Assembly (NCBI GenBank): GCA_900114885.1
Contig: FOUN01000007.1
Coordinates: 153,508 to 217,507 of the forward strand
Length of the DNA stretch: 64,000 nucleotides
DNA from: Psychrobacillus psychrodurans
GTDB taxonomy: Bacteria > Bacillota > Bacilli > Bacillales_A > Planococcaceae
Direction of reading: 5' to 3'
In this document: positions 1 to 8,799 of the stretch, one piece after another
Layout of the letters: each line of letters opens with the position of its first letter
Position numbering within the stretch: position 1 is the first letter of the stretch
Translations under genes and position numbers: made by a program
The notes under the pieces: generated by a model
What the model was told of the DNA's origin: nothing
What the model saw: only the letters and a program-made list of their open reading frames with translations
The model's database searches: none

Positions 1-678
1 TGTATATCCAATATCATCCGGTTCACCATGGTATGGTAGTGTATTATATTTTGCAAATATATCTAGTACCTCTGGTGTCATATTGTTCTTAGCAGCAGGG
101 GTCAAAATTAAACCAGGTGCAACAGCATTACAACGGATCTTATCCTTCCCGTATTGGGTAGCAATATATTTCGTAAGATTTACTACAGCTGCTTTCGATG
201 CTCCATATGCAGCACGAATAGTATCACCAGTAAATCCTGCCATTGATGCTGTATTTATAATAGAGCCACCACCAGCTTCAATCATATGCGGTATAGCAAA
301 TTTACTACCTATTAAGACACTCTTTAGATTCACGTTCATAAGTCGATCCCACTCATCAAGATCTATATTAACGACATCTAAATCCTTCTTAAGATTAGTC
401 AAACCAACGTTATTAAATAGAACCGAAATTTTGCCAAAGTTCTTAACGGTAAACTCAATAGCTTCCTTAATAGAATTTTCATCGCCAGCATCAAGGAAAA
501 TACCGAAAGCATCTCCTCCATTAGCATTAATATTCTCTGCTGCTTCTCTTGCACCTTCCATATTAAAATCGGCAATAACTACTTTTGCACCTTCTTTTGC
601 CAATAATGCGGCTGTTGATAATCCTATACCTGATGCTCCCCCTGTTACTAGTGCCACCTTACCTTGTACTCTTCCCAT
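1..678 (-). CDS. SDR-family NAD(P)-dependent oxidoreductase, C-terminus cut by window edge
   Basis: Short-chain dehydrogenase/reductase; 226 codons are visible and the 3' end runs off the window at base 1 (family about 250 aa). The Rossmann dinucleotide motif TGGASGIG is at residues 13-20, NNVG follows strand 4, and the catalytic Y-x-x-x-K is YGASK, preceded by the catalytic Ser in NTASMAG. The ATG at 678 follows a strong GGAGAAGGGAG ribosome site. The SDR class is secure from the motifs, but substrate specificity cannot be read from sequence. It is followed upstream by the methionine transporter terminator and seems monocistronic as far as visible. Confidence 0.88.
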   Translation of the reverse strand, partial: MGRVQGKVALVTGGASGIGLSTAALLAKEGAKVVIADFNMEGAREAAENINANGGDAFGIFLDAGDENSIKEAIEFTVKNFGKISVLFNNVGLTNLKKDLDVVNIDLDEWDRLMNVNLKSVLIGSKFAIPHMIEAGGGSIINTASMAGFTGDTIRAAYGASKAAVVNLTKYIATQYGKDKIRCNAVAPGLILTPAAKNNMTPEVLDIFAKYNTLPYHGEPDDIGYT

Positions 679-899
679 TGTTTAATAACTCCCTTCTCCA
701 GTTACACCAAAATCAATTAGTGTCATCTCTATTCAATTATAATTAGATATCAAAATATTTGGCATCTAAATAATATCAGAAATTTTTTTCTACTGCAATG
801 AGTTCTTTGTTTAAACTCTTATAAAAGAATCGTTTTTGCACTATCTTAGTATGGAATAAATATATTAGTATAGATAAAACGTTTACCGAATGTATAACT

Positions 900-943
900 A
901 AAAAAGGACCATTCTTAGTTGTAAACAACTTGAATAGCCCTTC
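900..943 (-). terminator. Terminator of the metNIQ operon
   Basis: On the minus strand an imperfect stem (AAGGGCTATTC... pairing with ...AAGAATGGTCCTT around a short loop) is followed by a run of T just beyond the metQ stop codon. Position and T-run fit an intrinsic terminator. Confidence 0.7.
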
Positions 944-955
944 ATTATATTTATA

Positions 956-1783
956 CTAGAACGCTGGAATTGCAGTTTCATCATAATTTTCTTCTAAAAA
1001 CTTTCTTACTTCTTGACTCGTCATAGCTTCCGCTAGCTTTTGGATGGCGTCTGATTCAGCATTATCCTTGCGTGCAACTAGTGAAATTGCAAAATCATTT
1101 TCGGATCCTTCCGTAAGGAGAGCATCACTTTTTGGCGTCAATCCAAGTGGTGCAGCATATGCAGGTGTCATGATTACTGCATCTGCATCATCATACATTC
1201 TCGCCAACATTAACAAATCTACTTCTTCAAATTTATAATTTTTTGGGTTGTCCACAATATCAGCTTTCGTGTAATATGGACCAGTTTTTTCTTGTAAAGT
1301 GATGGCATTATGTTGAGCTAACAATGCCAATGAACGATCTATATTAGAAACATCGTTCGCAATGGCGATTACGGAATCCTCCGGTAATTCATCCATTGAA
1401 TTATAGTCTTTAGCATATACACCATAATTCGCAAAATATATAGGAACAATAGGGACTAGTTCTGCATCATTGTTTCTATTGAATTGCTCCATATAAGGAA
1501 CATGTTGAAAGAAGTTTGCATCTACTTCATTTGCTGCAAGCGCACTATTAGGCTGAACGTTATCACTTAATACAACAATTTCAAGATTAATCGATTCTTC
1601 TGCTAGTTTTGGTTTAACAAGCTCAAGAATTTCCGTCATCGGAGGGATTAACGAAGCAACTTTCAATGTAACTTCTTCTTGATCATTACCTTGCACTTTT
1701 TTCTGGTCCTTAACTTCTTCCTTTTGCCCACAACCAGTTAATATTAAGGTGATCATTGTAATTAGTAAGAATATTTTTTTCAT
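956..1783 (-). CDS. metQ: Methionine ABC transporter substrate-binding lipoprotein MetQ
   Basis: NlpA/MetQ-type solute-binding lipoprotein that captures D/L-methionine outside the membrane and hands it to MetI. The signal peptide ends in a lipobox LTGC with the lipidated Cys at residue 18. The mature domain has the family features (ASLIPPMTEIL near the start, NVQPNSALAANEVDANFFQH about residues 75-95, and a D-V-S-N type ligand-loop segment). Length 275 aa is normal. The ATG follows AGGAGGAAATAAA. It is the last gene of metN-metI-metQ, 18 bp after metI. Confidence 0.93.
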   Translation of the reverse strand: MKKIFLLITMITLILTGCGQKEEVKDQKKVQGNDQEEVTLKVASLIPPMTEILELVKPKLAEESINLEIVVLSDNVQPNSALAANEVDANFFQHVPYMEQFNRNNDAELVPIVPIYFANYGVYAKDYNSMDELPEDSVIAIANDVSNIDRSLALLAQHNAITLQEKTGPYYTKADIVDNPKNYKFEEVDLLMLARMYDDADAVIMTPAYAAPLGLTPKSDALLTEGSENDFAISLVARKDNAESDAIQKLAEAMTSQEVRKFLEENYDETAIPAF

Positions 1784-1801
1784 TTTATTTCCTCCTATTA
1801 T

Positions 1802-2464
1802 TTATCTTTTATCAATCAATCTGGATATAGTTGTTCCAACGAATTGCAAGAGCTGTACAAGTATGACCATAATAATAATCACATAAATCATTAAATCTGT
1901 TTTGAATTGCTGGTATCCATACCGAATGGCAAAGTCTCCTATACCACCACCTCCGACAACTCCCATGATCGTCGAGTACGAAATAAAGCTAATAATCGAA
2001 GTTGTTAATCCAAGAACAAGTCCAGAACGGGCTTCAACATACAGAAATTTAAAAACAACTTCTTTAACAGAAGCACCCATTGAAACCGCCGCTTCAATTA
2101 CACCTTTTGGTACGTCCAATAAAGACTGCTCGACTAATCGTGAATAATGCGCGATTGCTATTATCGATAGTGGAATAGTTGCAGCCGCTGTGCCAATGGC
2201 TGTTCCCATGATTAGCCTTGTAAAAGGGATTAAAAATACAACTAGTAATAAAAATGGAAAAGAACGTACTATATTTACCAATAAATTTAGTGACGAGAAA
2301 ACAAACTGGTTCTCAAGTATTTGGTCCTTCCTGCAAAGAAAAAGTAATGTCCCAACTGGAAGACCTACTAGAATCGCCGCTAAAACAGAAACACCAACCA
2401 TAACAAAAGTTTCTCCAATAGATGACCAAATTTCAGCTTCATATTGAACTAATATATCAGGCAT
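1802..2464 (-). CDS. metI: Methionine ABC transporter permease MetI
   Basis: MetI-type inner-membrane permease with about five transmembrane helices and the cytoplasmic EAA coupling segment (EAAVSMGASVKEVV, about residues 123-136) that docks onto the MetN ATPase. I chose the ATG at 2464 (MPDILVQYE) rather than an in-frame GTG at 2476 because GGTGAG sits seven bases before the ATG. It then overlaps the end of metN by 8 bp, which implies translational coupling. Length is about 220 aa, as in other MetI proteins. Confidence 0.92.
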   Translation of the reverse strand: MPDILVQYEAEIWSSIGETFVMVGVSVLAAILVGLPVGTLLFLCRKDQILENQFVFSSLNLLVNIVRSFPFLLLVVFLIPFTRLIMGTAIGTAAATIPLSIIAIAHYSRLVEQSLLDVPKGVIEAAVSMGASVKEVVFKFLYVEARSGLVLGLTTSIISFISYSTIMGVVGGGGIGDFAIRYGYQQFKTDLMIYVIIIMVILVQLLQFVGTTISRLIDKR

Positions 2465-3206
2465 GATCCATCTCACCGACCTTTGTTAATTGTTCTACAA
2501 AGTACTTTGGACTATTGTCTGTATTTAGAATCCTTTTTGGTTTAATTGTTACGGTGTCATAGACTTCTCCATCCGCCATTACAGTTACTCGGTTACATAT
2601 ACTTTTAATCACTTCCATCTCATGGCTGACAATGACAATTGTAACCCCAAAGCTTTTATTTATGTTTTCCAATACACTTAATATTTCTGCAGTCGTATTA
2701 GGATCTAGAGAAGAGGTTGGTTCATCACACAACAAAACTCGGGGGTTATTCGCTAACGCTCTTGCGATCGCAACGCGTTGTTTTTGTCCACCACTTAATT
2801 GTGCGGGATACTTATCCTTTAAACTCTCTAACCCAACAAATTGAAGACATTCTCCTACACGGCTCTTGCGTTCTTCCCTCGGAAAGTTTGCCAACTCTAA
2901 GGATACAGCAACATTTTCGTAAACCGTTTTATTTGCTACTAGATTATATTGTTGAAAAATCATCCCTATGGATTTCCGAGCTTGTCGGAGTTCTTTGCTA
3001 TGTAAATTTGTTAACGTTTGACCATTTACCTCAACTTCTCCTTCTTCAGGAATTTCCAACAGGTTCATCAACCGTAGCACGGTAGATTTACCTGCTCCAC
3101 TTGCTCCGATAATTCCATGAATCTCTCCTGCATTTACTGTTATAGATATAGATTTAATGGCCTGAAACCGGGAATAACTTTTACTGACCTTATGTAACTT
3201 AATCAT
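2457..3206 (-). CDS. metN: Methionine ABC transporter ATPase MetN, short form without the C-terminal NIL domain
   Basis: ABC ATPase with Walker A GASGAGKST (about residues 36-44), Q-loop FQQYN, signature LSGGQ, Walker B VLLCDEPTS and H-loop SHE. Neighbours metI and metQ give the function. At 249 aa it is roughly 90 residues shorter than MetN of E. coli or B. subtilis (about 340 aa), and it ends soon after the core ATPase. The regulatory NIL/ACT-like domain that binds methionine and inhibits transport in the long form is therefore absent. The stop is real in this sequence and is immediately coupled to metI. Ribosome site AAAGGGG. Confidence 0.9.
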   Translation of the reverse strand: MIKLHKVSKSYSRFQAIKSISITVNAGEIHGIIGASGAGKSTVLRLMNLLEIPEEGEVEVNGQTLTNLHSKELRQARKSIGMIFQQYNLVANKTVYENVAVSLELANFPREERKSRVGECLQFVGLESLKDKYPAQLSGGQKQRVAIARALANNPRVLLCDEPTSSLDPNTTAEILSVLENINKSFGVTIVIVSHEMEVIKSICNRVTVMADGEVYDTVTIKPKRILNTDNSPKYFVEQLTKVGEMDHA

Positions 3207-3253
3207 AAAAAAAACCCCTTTCTAGTAGTTGAAGGGTGATTACAATAGCTTCA

Positions 3254-3282
3254 ATTATAGACTAATATGCTTGGGCTGTCAT
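3254..3282 (-). promoter_or_regulatory. Probable sigma-A promoter of metNIQ
   Basis: On the minus strand ATGACA, a 17-base spacer and TATAAT lie about 50 bases before the metN start. The predicted leader is only about 40 nt, too short for a SAM riboswitch. Confidence 0.65.
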
Positions 3283-3310
3283 TTTACCAGATAATTTCGT
3301 CAACGGGAAA

Positions 3311-3356
3311 ATAGTCAGGCAGCCTTCTGTGGTCTAATCCCTGGAAGGTTGACTAT
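3311..3356. other. Inverted-repeat hairpin in the 440-bp gap upstream of the metN promoter
   Basis: Seven-base arms ATAGTCA/TGACTAT enclose a second stem CCTTC/GAAGG. The element lies upstream of the metN promoter, so it is not in that leader. It has only a weak T-run on either strand. It could be a terminator of the exporter operon ending at 3649, or an operator. I see no gene in 3283-3648. Confidence 0.4.
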
Positions 3357-3648
3357 AGAATTCAAAGAAAGGTGCAGTACATGTAAATTAGTCGAACAAA
3401 CGAATAAGTGTAAGAAAAATATTAAAAGAAAGAAAAATAGTTATCCAACCATAACTCCTTTAAGAAGAGATATGGCTAGACAACTATCGTTTCCCTTTTT
3501 ACCATAATTCACTTTGGTAATGGAGTCTTTTATTTTGGACTAGAACTGGGCTAATATTTATAAAACGATATAGTCTTTCAAGTACTTTTTCATTTTTATA
3601 CGAGTCGAGCATTGACTAATGGGAACAATAATTCCCTATCTTTTGTCA

Positions 3649-4557
3649 CTACTTTTGCTGGTACTCCATTGAATATAAATCATTTAGTGTCAATTTACCA
3701 AAGCTAAAATCAGTCAACTGTTGAGCTATTAAATACTGTGTGATGCTACCTAACGTTTCTGTGTCCTGCTTACTTACATCGATAAGTGTTTTGCCACTTG
3801 GTAATGTCTGCACATGTAGTCCTGAAAATTGCTTTTTAAATACTTCAAGATGCTCTTGTGAAAAATTGGAGACTCGGACCGTTGTTACCTTATTGTCAGT
3901 AAAGCCAGGTACCAATTCATCTACTAGCTTTAGTTCCCCAGTTTTCATAAAAAATATACGGTCTGCATATTGCTCAAGGTTTTCTAATAAATGTGAAGCA
4001 ATAATAATTGTTTTACCTTCCGCTTTCTTTTGCAAAAGTATTTGGGATATTAGCTCTACATGCGTTGGATCTAAGCCATTCATAACTTCATCCATCAGCA
4101 TCACCTGTGTGTCAGAGACAATTTGCATAGCAAAGCATAACCGTTGGCGCATTCCTAAAGAATAGGTGCCTGTTTTTTTCTTCACATACGATTCCATTCC
4201 AAGCTGTACAATCGTGTCTTCAATTAACTTGGGATTACTATTCCACATTGCTTGATAGATCTTCAGATGGTTCTTTCCAGATACATGATTATATAAATCA
4301 CTTTGGTCCGGCATCATAGATACACCTTGATGTATCTTCACCTCGTTTGCTTTACTTGAATATTGCAATTCATGATTTAAAATCACCTGTCCTTGATTGG
4401 GAGACAAATAGTTCATGATTACATTCATCAGTGTCGATTTCCCAGTTCCATTGGGGGCTACTAAACCAATGATTTCCCCCGGTTGGAACTTAATCGATAT
4501 ATCCTTTAATACCTGTTTGTCTCCAAACTGAACGCGTATTTTCTTTAATTCCAACAT
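3649..4557 (-). CDS. ABC transporter ATPase of a three-gene ABC-2 exporter
   Basis: ABC ATPase with Walker A APNGTGKST (residues 34-42), signature region YSLGMRQRL, Walker B VMLMDEVMNGLDP and an H-loop ASH. After the ATPase core comes an accessory domain of about 90 residues, as in YtrB/antibiotic-efflux ATPases. The ATG at 4557 is preferred over a GTG three codons earlier because AAAGGG is eight bases upstream. It is the last gene of an operon with two membrane proteins that have large outside loops, so the complex is probably an exporter or membrane-stress pump; substrate unknown. Confidence 0.85.
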   Translation of the reverse strand: MLELKKIRVQFGDKQVLKDISIKFQPGEIIGLVAPNGTGKSTLMNVIMNYLSPNQGQVILNHELQYSSKANEVKIHQGVSMMPDQSDLYNHVSGKNHLKIYQAMWNSNPKLIEDTIVQLGMESYVKKKTGTYSLGMRQRLCFAMQIVSDTQVMLMDEVMNGLDPTHVELISQILLQKKAEGKTIIIASHLLENLEQYADRIFFMKTGELKLVDELVPGFTDNKVTTVRVSNFSQEHLEVFKKQFSGLHVQTLPSGKTLIDVSKQDTETLGSITQYLIAQQLTDFSFGKLTLNDLYSMEYQQK

Positions 4558-4573
4558 ATTTAACACCCTTTCT

Positions 4574-5764
4574 CTATGCTATTAACTTAAACCTTTTAAA
4601 TTTACTCACAATCAGCGTCAATATCACCAAGAAGAGTGTACAACATCCTATAATTGTTAACCCGTGTTGGTAAGTTAAGTCAGGCGACTGATAAACAAAA
4701 TTTCTATATCCTGAAATGACTTGTCCTACCTGCACATATGATGTTGGATAGCGCTCAATATCTGAATACGCTCCCATTACTCGTTCAAAATAAAACCACT
4801 CAGCTGCAATTATGATAAAGCTGACAAATAAATTAGCAAACTCAGCTTTTACAATGATACTTAGGAACAAAATGATTGCTATTAAGAATAAGAACCAAAC
4901 ACCAATAAACAATATATTTTTCAATAGAAATGTACTCATAGTCATATTGGTAAAGTTTTGTTCTATGTAAGAATAGAAAGGCACCGGGAGTGAAAAATCA
5001 CCAAAACCATTTTGTAATCCGATAGCTATTAAAACTACGTATAGAGGAACAAATGACAAAATACTTCCTACAAAAGCAACTAGCCCTTTCATCAATAGCT
5101 TTTTCCAATCAGAAATCGGAAATCCTTTTAATAAACTAGGGTTACGACGATCTTTCAACACAATATCTACAGATAAAAGAATACAACTTATAAACAGTAC
5201 AATTGGTAGATAATCATTTAACATACGTTGTAACGTTTGTAGAGCAGTTCTTTCTTCAAACAAGTCCATCGACAGCTCAGAACTTCCTTCTACATAACCA
5301 GTAAAACGGCTAGCCGTATAGCCATAACCATAATGACCATCAGCATGGGCATAATTATTACCATAGGTATAATAGAGAGGATTATAGAAGAAAGAGTCAC
5401 CGTTAACAGTCAGTTGGTCTGAATATAGGTACCATCCCGCTGTTGCTTCTGCATACTTTAAATAATCCTTTTCATTAATTGCATCAATTCTTGCCCGATC
5501 ATATTCATTCCACTGAGGGAATACTGCAAGTGCAAAAGCAACTGAAGGATGTATATTATCTTTTCCTTCTACACTTTTGATAAAATCATCTCTCGTCGTG
5601 AAACGTGCTTCCATCTCAGCTACATCGACTTTTTCAATAGGTTCATACGAAGGTGCAACTTTTAATACAAAATATAAACCTAAAAAAAGTAAAATAACAT
5701 AAACAGCTATGTTTTTCTTATTCGTAAAAAATTGCTTAAACTCCCATTTAAAATAAGCCCACAT
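4574..5764 (-). CDS. ABC-2 type membrane protein with large extracytoplasmic domain
   Basis: A 396-residue protein with one N-terminal membrane helix (about 19-37), an extracytoplasmic segment of about 150 residues rich in Tyr/Gly/His around positions 110-150, then about six more helices from residue 185 to the end. This is the ABC-2 exporter subunit topology. It lies 16 bp upstream of the ATPase gene and 13 bp after the sister permease, so the three are one operon. No specific family name can be assigned from the sequence alone. Confidence 0.75.
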   Translation of the reverse strand: MWAYFKWEFKQFFTNKKNIAVYVILLFLGLYFVLKVAPSYEPIEKVDVAEMEARFTTRDDFIKSVEGKDNIHPSVAFALAVFPQWNEYDRARIDAINEKDYLKYAEATAGWYLYSDQLTVNGDSFFYNPLYYTYGNNYAHADGHYGYGYTASRFTGYVEGSSELSMDLFEERTALQTLQRMLNDYLPIVLFISCILLSVDIVLKDRRNPSLLKGFPISDWKKLLMKGLVAFVGSILSFVPLYVVLIAIGLQNGFGDFSLPVPFYSYIEQNFTNMTMSTFLLKNILFIGVWFLFLIAIILFLSIIVKAEFANLFVSFIIIAAEWFYFERVMGAYSDIERYPTSYVQVGQVISGYRNFVYQSPDLTYQHGLTIIGCCTLFLVILTLIVSKFKRFKLIA

Positions 5765-5777
5765 GTCTTACACCTCC

Positions 5778-6896
5778 CTATATTTTCTGAAGCTTACCTG
5801 TCGATAAAAACCATTTAATAACTGCCATCAGCAATACTATGCTAATGCATAAATAGACCAAGCCTGCATTGCTATTCAACGCGACCGGGGTTTCTAAATT
5901 CAGAGTATCTCCATTTAAAACACTTGGAAAGTTTACATAGTTAAACGGATTAAATGGTAAAAGCTTAATTAGGGATGGAAACAAAATTGGTATGACGACA
6001 AGGATGATCTGTACAAATAAAGTTAAATAAACATTTCTTAATAATACATTTAAAATTACGGACAATAAAATTGCAAAAACTGCCAAGCAAATCATATATA
6101 CAATCGAAACTGCTATGTATTTATAAATTGGATAAATTGTTACTTCCCCATTAAAAACAGCTACTGGATATGAAGCTTGTCCCAGTCCTTTAAAATAGAT
6201 TAGCGGCAAACTACATACAATAAGCTCTATAATAAAGATAAAAACAATCCCCATTGAAGTCATACATTTCGCTAATACATACTTGGTAAAAGCAATAGGA
6301 TAACCTTTAATAAGAGAGGTATGTCGGAAATCATCTATCATAATGTTAGATGCGTAAATACAGATAAGAACAAACCAAACTGATCCTACTATGCTAAATA
6401 AAAACGCTAAAAATGGATAGAAGCTCAGTGAGCCAAAAGACAATACTAAATCGTTCTCCTTTAAATATTGGTAATAGTAGGAATCCATTTCATTTTCTAT
6501 TTTGGAAGGCAAGTTTACAGCGACCAGATCATAATCATCCATTTCAAATGCTTGTTTGCGTAATTCGGTTAACTCTATTGCTGTTTCTATAAATAACTCT
6601 GGCTGCTCTGTTTTTAATGCCATCCCTTGTTTTGGGTAAGTGTAATATTGTTTCACGATATTTTTGTATATATCACTACCATCCCCGTATTCACTAGCAT
6701 CAACAATTTGAAATTTATTCATAGCTACCTTGGCTGGTAACGATTCAATTGATTTTTCCTTAATCGGATTGCCTAACTCTGTTGCATTCGCATAAACAAC
6801 CATCCCAATAATACTAAGCGCTACAATTAAACAAGCAAAAATATTCTTCTTATCTGTCCTTTCTATTATAAAAAGCGTTTTCAACATACTTCTCAT
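5778..6896 (-). CDS. ABC-2 type membrane protein, first gene of the exporter operon
   Basis: A 372-residue membrane protein with the same topology as its neighbour: a helix at about 17-36, an outside domain to about residue 150, then six helices. It is a diverged paralogue-like partner; the pair would form a heterodimeric pore driven by the ATPase. The start ATG follows GGAGGAG with nine bases spacing. A perfect 8-bp inverted repeat lies 25 bases upstream of the start. Confidence 0.75.
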   Translation of the reverse strand: MRSMLKTLFIIERTDKKNIFACLIVALSIIGMVVYANATELGNPIKEKSIESLPAKVAMNKFQIVDASEYGDGSDIYKNIVKQYYTYPKQGMALKTEQPELFIETAIELTELRKQAFEMDDYDLVAVNLPSKIENEMDSYYYQYLKENDLVLSFGSLSFYPFLAFLFSIVGSVWFVLICIYASNIMIDDFRHTSLIKGYPIAFTKYVLAKCMTSMGIVFIFIIELIVCSLPLIYFKGLGQASYPVAVFNGEVTIYPIYKYIAVSIVYMICLAVFAILLSVILNVLLRNVYLTLFVQIILVVIPILFPSLIKLLPFNPFNYVNFPSVLNGDTLNLETPVALNSNAGLVYLCISIVLLMAVIKWFLSTGKLQKI

Positions 6897-6921
6897 ACGA
6901 TTTCACTCCTCCAGCAAAAGC

Positions 6922-6942
6922 ATGATGAAAGTAATTCATCAT
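6922..6942. promoter_or_regulatory. Perfect inverted repeat upstream of the exporter operon
   Basis: ATGATGAA-AGTAA-TTCATCAT, two perfect 8-bp arms with a 5-bp spacer, between the exporter operon start and the divergent tetR. It is a candidate operator, but its sequence differs from the tetR operator. The rest of 6943-7180 is AT-rich with no gene seen. Confidence 0.5.
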
Positions 6943-7180
6943 CTGTATTATTCACTAAATTTCACATACTTTATTAATACTCCGTTTATTTAAGTTACAT
7001 ATAGGTCTTTGAAATGAGAGGATTAACAAGAATATTTTAAATTCTCTATCAATAATTCTATACTCATCCGAAATATACCTTCTTTAGAAAAAAAAGTAAC
7101 ATTATATTATATACTTTTCGTTAGTTAAAATTTATAAAAGTGATAATTTTAAAAGCATGTGATTTAGCTAAAATTGCTTT

Positions 7181-7209
7181 TTGACAAAATTTATAGTTTA
7201 CTTTAAGTT
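7181..7209 (+). promoter_or_regulatory. Probable promoter of tetR-hydrolase operon
   Basis: TTGACA at 7181-7186, 17-base spacer, weak -10 TAAGTT at 7204-7209 that runs into the operator palindrome. Confidence 0.55.
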
Positions 7210-7233
7210 AGTAAGTAATTAACCACTTACTAA
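7208..7233. promoter_or_regulatory. TetR-type operator (perfect 9-bp inverted repeat)
   Basis: TTAGTAAGT, 8-base spacer, ACTTACTAA directly over the promoter -10/start region and just before the ribosome site of the TetR-family gene. Position and symmetry are typical of autorepression by TetR-family dimers. Confidence 0.7.
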
Positions 7234-7256
7234 TAAGGAGAGGAGGTAATAATGGT

Positions 7257-7841
7257 ATGTCTCGACCACGTGAATATTCGGATGAACGAATTTTTCAAGG
7301 TATTCATTCAGCCTTAAGCAAATATGGTTACACAAAATTGACTCTAGATAATATCGCGAAAGAAATTATAATATCTCCTGCTGCACTCTCTAAACGATTT
7401 GGATCTAAAAAAAATCTACTCCTTTTCTATATGGATACTGTCATTAAGTTGACCACTCAAAGTTTTGTGACTTCGCGTTCTGTATCTGGCTCTAAATTGC
7501 ACGCTTTAAAATCTCTCCTTATTCAATCTCTTGGAAAGGTAGAAGATGCGCAGACACTCGCTAACATCACTTCACTTTTTATTGAATCTGTTTCTGATAT
7601 GGACTTTCTAGAATATTCTCAACGTCGTTTGCAGCTTATTGACGAAGAGGTTCAATACTTCCTTCGTGCAGCTATAGAGGACGGTGAGCTTTTAAATATC
7701 GAACTAGACCAAGTGGAAACAACAGCTCGCATTCTACAAGGCGCTATAGCTGGATCCCTCATGATTTGGCTAAATAATTCTACACGTACATTGGAGCAAT
7801 GGCTTGATGATTGCTTCAATATAATATTGAAGCAGTCTTGA
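7257..7841 (+). CDS. TetR/AcrR-family transcriptional repressor
   Basis: A 194-residue regulator whose first 60 residues form the TetR helix-turn-helix (pattern TKLTLDNIAKE...SPAALSKRFGSKKNLL, about 25-55). A helical ligand-binding domain follows. Start at 7257 is set by GGAGAGGAGG nine bases upstream; an earlier ATG at 7252 is out of frame. It is divergent from the ABC exporter and co-directional with a hydrolase 26 bp downstream, so it probably controls one or both. A perfect palindrome overlaps its own promoter. Confidence 0.88.
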   Translation: MSRPREYSDERIFQGIHSALSKYGYTKLTLDNIAKEIIISPAALSKRFGSKKNLLLFYMDTVIKLTTQSFVTSRSVSGSKLHALKSLLIQSLGKVEDAQTLANITSLFIESVSDMDFLEYSQRRLQLIDEEVQYFLRAAIEDGELLNIELDQVETTARILQGAIAGSLMIWLNNSTRTLEQWLDDCFNIILKQS

Positions 7842-7867
7842 GAATGTGAAAGAAAGGAATGAATCTT

Positions 7868-8644
7868 ATGCCGGTATATGAGGTAAATAACGTTAAGCTT
7901 TTTTATAAAATTAACGGATCAGGGGAACCTATTATTTTCACTCATGGACATTCGATGTATCACAAACAATGGGAACCTCAGGTAAATGAGTTGTCAAATG
8001 ACTATCAAACCATCGTTTGGGATGTGCGAGGCCATGGATATTCTAGCTTGCCCTCTGGCAAGGTAGACCCTGAGGATTTCTCGAGAGATTTAATTTCACT
8101 ACTGGATTATCTCGAAATCCAGTCAACAGTCTTATGTGGCTTATCCATGGGCGGACATATTTCGATTCAAACAGCTATTCGTTATCCGGAAAGAGTAAAA
8201 GGTCTTATTTTAATTGGTACTCCGTTTACAAACACTTTTAACTGGTTCGAAAAATATTCAACACCTATTAGTAAGTTTAGCCTTCGTTTTCTTCCGTTTA
8301 ATATGACTGCAAAATGGACCGCTGATGTTATCTCAAAGATTAATCCAGAAAATCACGCTTTTGTTATGGAATCCTTCTCTAAGATGACAAAAGATAATTT
8401 CTTACGTCATTGGAGTGGAAATTTGCGAATGGAAAGTAAAAATGATCTAAATAAAATTCAATGTCCAACTATGATTTTGCATGGTGAAAAGGACAATATG
8501 GTCAGAAGACAACAGCAATATTTGAAAGCGAACATCAAAGATGCCGAATTTTATACAATTACTAATGCGCATCATCTAACGAACAGAGATAATCCGGAGG
8601 ATGTTACGGATTATATTCAAAATTTTATGAAGCGCTTAAAATAA
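7868..8644 (+). CDS. Alpha/beta-fold hydrolase
   Basis: A 258-residue alpha/beta hydrolase. The oxyanion segment is HGHSMYHKQW (about residues 26-35), the nucleophile elbow is GLSMG with Ser at about 94, the acid residue is in LHGEKDNM, and the base is the His pair in NAHHLTNRDNP near the C-terminus. All three catalytic residues are in place. The ATG at 7868 is preferred because AAAGGA lies nine bases before it. It probably shares a transcript with tetR; substrate is not predictable. Confidence 0.87.
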   Translation: MPVYEVNNVKLFYKINGSGEPIIFTHGHSMYHKQWEPQVNELSNDYQTIVWDVRGHGYSSLPSGKVDPEDFSRDLISLLDYLEIQSTVLCGLSMGGHISIQTAIRYPERVKGLILIGTPFTNTFNWFEKYSTPISKFSLRFLPFNMTAKWTADVISKINPENHAFVMESFSKMTKDNFLRHWSGNLRMESKNDLNKIQCPTMILHGEKDNMVRRQQQYLKANIKDAEFYTITNAHHLTNRDNPEDVTDYIQNFMKRLK

Positions 8645-8799
8645 AATATATTAAATTTGTTTGGTTCTTCTTCTATCTTTTTAATTGCCACCCTCAAGTG
8701 CATTTTCCTTTGAAAGTTCAGTTGCATTATTTAAGAATTATTACGTATTGATTTTAGGAGATCTGTACGCATAATTGTTACTAAGGAGGGAATTTCAAA

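Noticed and set aside
83..685. 200-codon open frame on the plus strand
   Set aside because: It is antisense to the SDR gene, whose motifs and ribosome site on the minus strand are convincing.
2717..3085. 122-codon plus-strand frame inside metN
   Set aside because: Antisense shadow of an intact ABC ATPase; no ribosome site.
3207..3400. SAM (S-box) riboswitch or T-box before metN
   Set aside because: The conserved S-box and T-box core sequences are absent and the predicted leader is only about 40 nt.
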